A stretch of 8,602 bases of DNA from Caryophanales bacterium UBA2753. GTDB taxonomy: Bacteria > Bacillota_I > Bacilli_A > RFN20 > CAG-826. Made by a program: the position numbers and the translations under genes. The stretch lies in assembly GCA_002353275.1 (NCBI GenBank), contig DEJH01000085.1, forward strand, positions 4,634 through 13,235. Reading direction: 5' to 3'. Position 1 is the stretch's first letter. Every line of letters begins with the position of its first letter. The notes beneath the pieces are model-generated. The model did no database searches. It worked only from the letters and a program-made list of their open reading frames with translations, and was not told where the DNA came from. Below are positions 6,615 to 8,602 of this stretch, piece by piece.

Positions 6615-8602
6615 ACGAACCTATTTGATTACCTCAAAAAAAATAAAGCGATACCCCCCTTCTTAAGCGGAAGTGGGCATTTTGTCGTTGATGATTTAGT
6701 TGGTATATCTCTTTTAACCGCTTCTTCTTTTAAAGAAATTAAACACAAATATTTATTAGTTGCCTCTAATTTATATAAGGCTCAAAAAATATATTCATTA
6801 CTCAAGGCATTTTTACCAAAAGAGAGGGTTTCTTTATTTGTTAATGATGAATTAATTAGAGCAGAAGACCTTTCTCTAAGTAAAGAGATGATCGCCAATA
6901 GAGTCTATGTTTTAGATGAAATTGTTAATTCACAAAACGATATTGTTGTCGCTAATATATCTTCTTTACTTAAATATCTTCCTGATAAAGAAGTCTTCAT
7001 TTCTTCAACAATCAAGATAAAAGTTGGAGATGAAATTAATTTAACTTCTTTAAAAAAGAAATTAGTTCAAGCTGGTTATTCTCAAGTCAATAAAATTGAT
7101 CAATCTCTTCAATTTGCCTCTCGTGGAGATATTTTAGATATCTATTCTGTTAATTATGATGATGCAGTGAGAGTGGAATTCTTTGGGGACGAAGTTGAGT
7201 CAATTAGATTTTTTGATATTGCCACTCAAGAAAGTAAAGAAAAGGTAGATATCATTAAGATTCTTCCCGCTAACGATTTCATCTTTACCGAAGAAGAGAT
7301 AACAGGTGCGAGTGAAAAGTTATATTCTCAATTAGAAAAAGATAAAGAAGTTCTTTCATTAAGTGACTTCTCTAATTTACGTAATGTTATTGAAAGTGAT
7401 GTCACTGATATTTTGGAATATAACTATTCTCCTAAACTATATCGATATTATTCTTTAATTTGTAGGAAGTCCTCTACTTTGGTGGATTATTGCTCAAATT
7501 ACGACATTATTTTGGTGGATGAACCTGCTATAAAAGAATCCGCTAATATGATTAATGAAGAATCATCTTCTTTCTTATCTGAATTATTCGAAAACGGAAG
7601 ATGTATTTCTCATCTTTCATTATTTAATGATTACGATAGATTAATGTCTAATCATCGTTATTTGATTAAGACTAATCCATTAAAAAGAAATGATAACGAT
7701 GTTGTTTTTAATTGTAAGAATATTCCTTTTGAATCATCTAAAGATATCGATGCGATTAATATCATTCGTTCTTACACTAATTTGAATTATAAAGTGAATA
7801 TCTCTTTAGCGAACAAAGAACAACTTGATAACACGATTAATTTGTTAAATAGTGAGAATCTTCCTTTCGAAATGGTGGATGCTTTCTCTTTACCTAATAA
7901 AAGACAAATTGGTTTATCGATCTCTTCTTTACCAATTGGTTTTACCTTAGATGATGAGAAAATAACTTTTTTAACTAGCAAGGAATTATTTAATCATAAA
8001 GTTAGAGTAACTAGATTTGATAATAGATTTAAAGAAGCCACTATTTTAAGAAGTGGAGAAGATCTTTCTCCTGGAGATTATGTTGTTCATGAATATCAAG
8101 GGATTGGAGAATTCCTTGAATTACAGACTCTTGAAGTAGAAGGAAAACATCAAGATTATCTTAAGATTGCCTATTATGGTGGAGAAATTTTATATGTCCC
8201 GCTTAACCAACTTTCTTTAATCAGAAAATATTTAGGTAAAGAAGGGGCTAGACCTCGTTTATCTCATTTACACACTAAAGATTGGGAAAAGACAAAAGAG
8301 AAGATTAAACAAAGAATTAATGATTTAGCAGAACGTCTTCTTGCTTTATATGTTGAAAGAAGCAAGGTTCAAGGATTTAGTTTTGCTAAAGATGATGAAT
8401 TCCAACAAGCTTTTGAAGACAGCTGCGAATTTGAATTAACCAAAGATCAAAAGCGTTCATTAGACGAAATTAAAAAAGATATGGAATCTTCGCATCCAAT
8501 GGACCGACTTCTTTGTGGTGATGTTGGCTTTGGTAAAACAGAAGTTGCTTTTAGAGCGATCTTTAAAGCGATTAATTCTGGTAAGCAAGTTGCGTTACTT
8601 TG
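6615..8602 (+). CDS. mfd: Transcription-repair coupling factor Mfd, 3' end beyond the window, apparent ACG start
   Basis: Mfd is a DNA translocase that removes RNA polymerase stalled at lesions and recruits nucleotide excision repair. About 662 residues are visible, roughly 60 percent of the usual ~1,150. I translated the frame by eye and found no stop or frameshift. The N-terminus (NLFDYLKKN, then PPFLSGSGHFVVDD) and ASRGDILDIYSV with VRVEFFGDEVESIRFFD match the UvrB-like module. Residues ~479-540 form the CarD-like RNA-polymerase-interacting domain, with GDYVVHEYQGIGEF and YVPLNQLSLIRKY. The motor domain begins with FELTKDQKRSLDEIKKDM and the Walker A GDVGFGKTE, near residues 635-643. The window ends shortly afterwards. 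The start is odd: the frame opens only at 6600 and contains no ATG, GTG or TTG before an ATG at codon 92. That ATG would remove conserved sequence. ACG at 6615 follows a perfect Shine-Dalgarno by seven bases, so it is either a real non-AUG start or an ATG changed by mutation or sequencing error. Confidence 0.93.

Noticed and set aside
6888..6890. ATG at codon 92 as the mfd start
   Set aside because: It would delete the conserved first part of the UvrB-like module and ignore the perfect Shine-Dalgarno at 6602-6607.
7787..7981. Minus-strand open frame inside mfd
   Set aside because: The plus-strand Mfd frame is continuous through it.
1..8602. TGA read as tryptophan, as in mollicutes
   Set aside because: No gene needs an in-frame TGA to stay open and all Trp codons seen are TGG. 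The observed stops are TAA and TAG.
1..8602. CRISPR array, tRNA, rRNA, insertion sequence, prophage or defence genes
   Set aside because: I saw no regularly spaced repeats, cloverleaf candidates, transposase motifs or terminal repeats. Almost all the sequence is occupied by the five genes.

Overview
This is an AT-rich window of ordinary bacterial coding DNA. It holds four complete protein genes and one gene cut by the right edge. The two predicted surface proteins carry lipoprotein signals (lipobox L-x-[AS]-x-C type). All genes read cleanly with TGG for Trp, stops are TAA or TAG, and no in-frame TGA is needed. Together with the pth-mfd order, this points to a low-GC Gram-positive (Firmicutes/Bacilli-like) host. 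Many low-GC gut lineages encode clostripain-type and M6-type lipoproteins with bacterial Ig-like domains, so an uncultured gut Bacilli lineage is a reasonable guess, but that placement is inference.

Layout. Positions 1-103 are a non-coding leader with a hairpin and a weak promoter candidate. Positions 104-2794 (+) encode a C11 (clostripain-like) cysteine protease lipoprotein with three Ig-like domains and one unnamed domain. A rho-independent terminator follows. Positions 2899-5016 (+) encode an M6-type zinc metalloprotease lipoprotein with Ig-like N-terminal domains. A hairpin at 5019-5042 serves as a convergent terminator. Positions 5028-5966 (-) encode a DUF368/PopT membrane protein, the family implicated in undecaprenyl-phosphate translocation. 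A divergent 85-bp promoter region with a small dyad follows. Positions 6052-6603 (+) encode peptidyl-tRNA hydrolase, and 6615-8602 (+) encode the first ~660 residues of Mfd.

How the genes fit together. The two secreted proteases probably act outside the cell on peptides or host/dietary protein, but each has its own transcription signals. PopT would recycle the lipid carrier used for envelope polymers. pth and mfd form a housekeeping pair, coupled by a strong Shine-Dalgarno that overlaps the pth stop.

The most notable observation is that mfd has no ATG, GTG or TTG start near its N-terminus. The codon correctly spaced from the perfect Shine-Dalgarno is ACG. A second theme is that the M6 gene, popT and pth show no Shine-Dalgarno and may be expressed from very short leaders. 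I see no CRISPR array, tRNA, rRNA, IS element or defence system, and nothing that clearly qualifies as a wholly new system.
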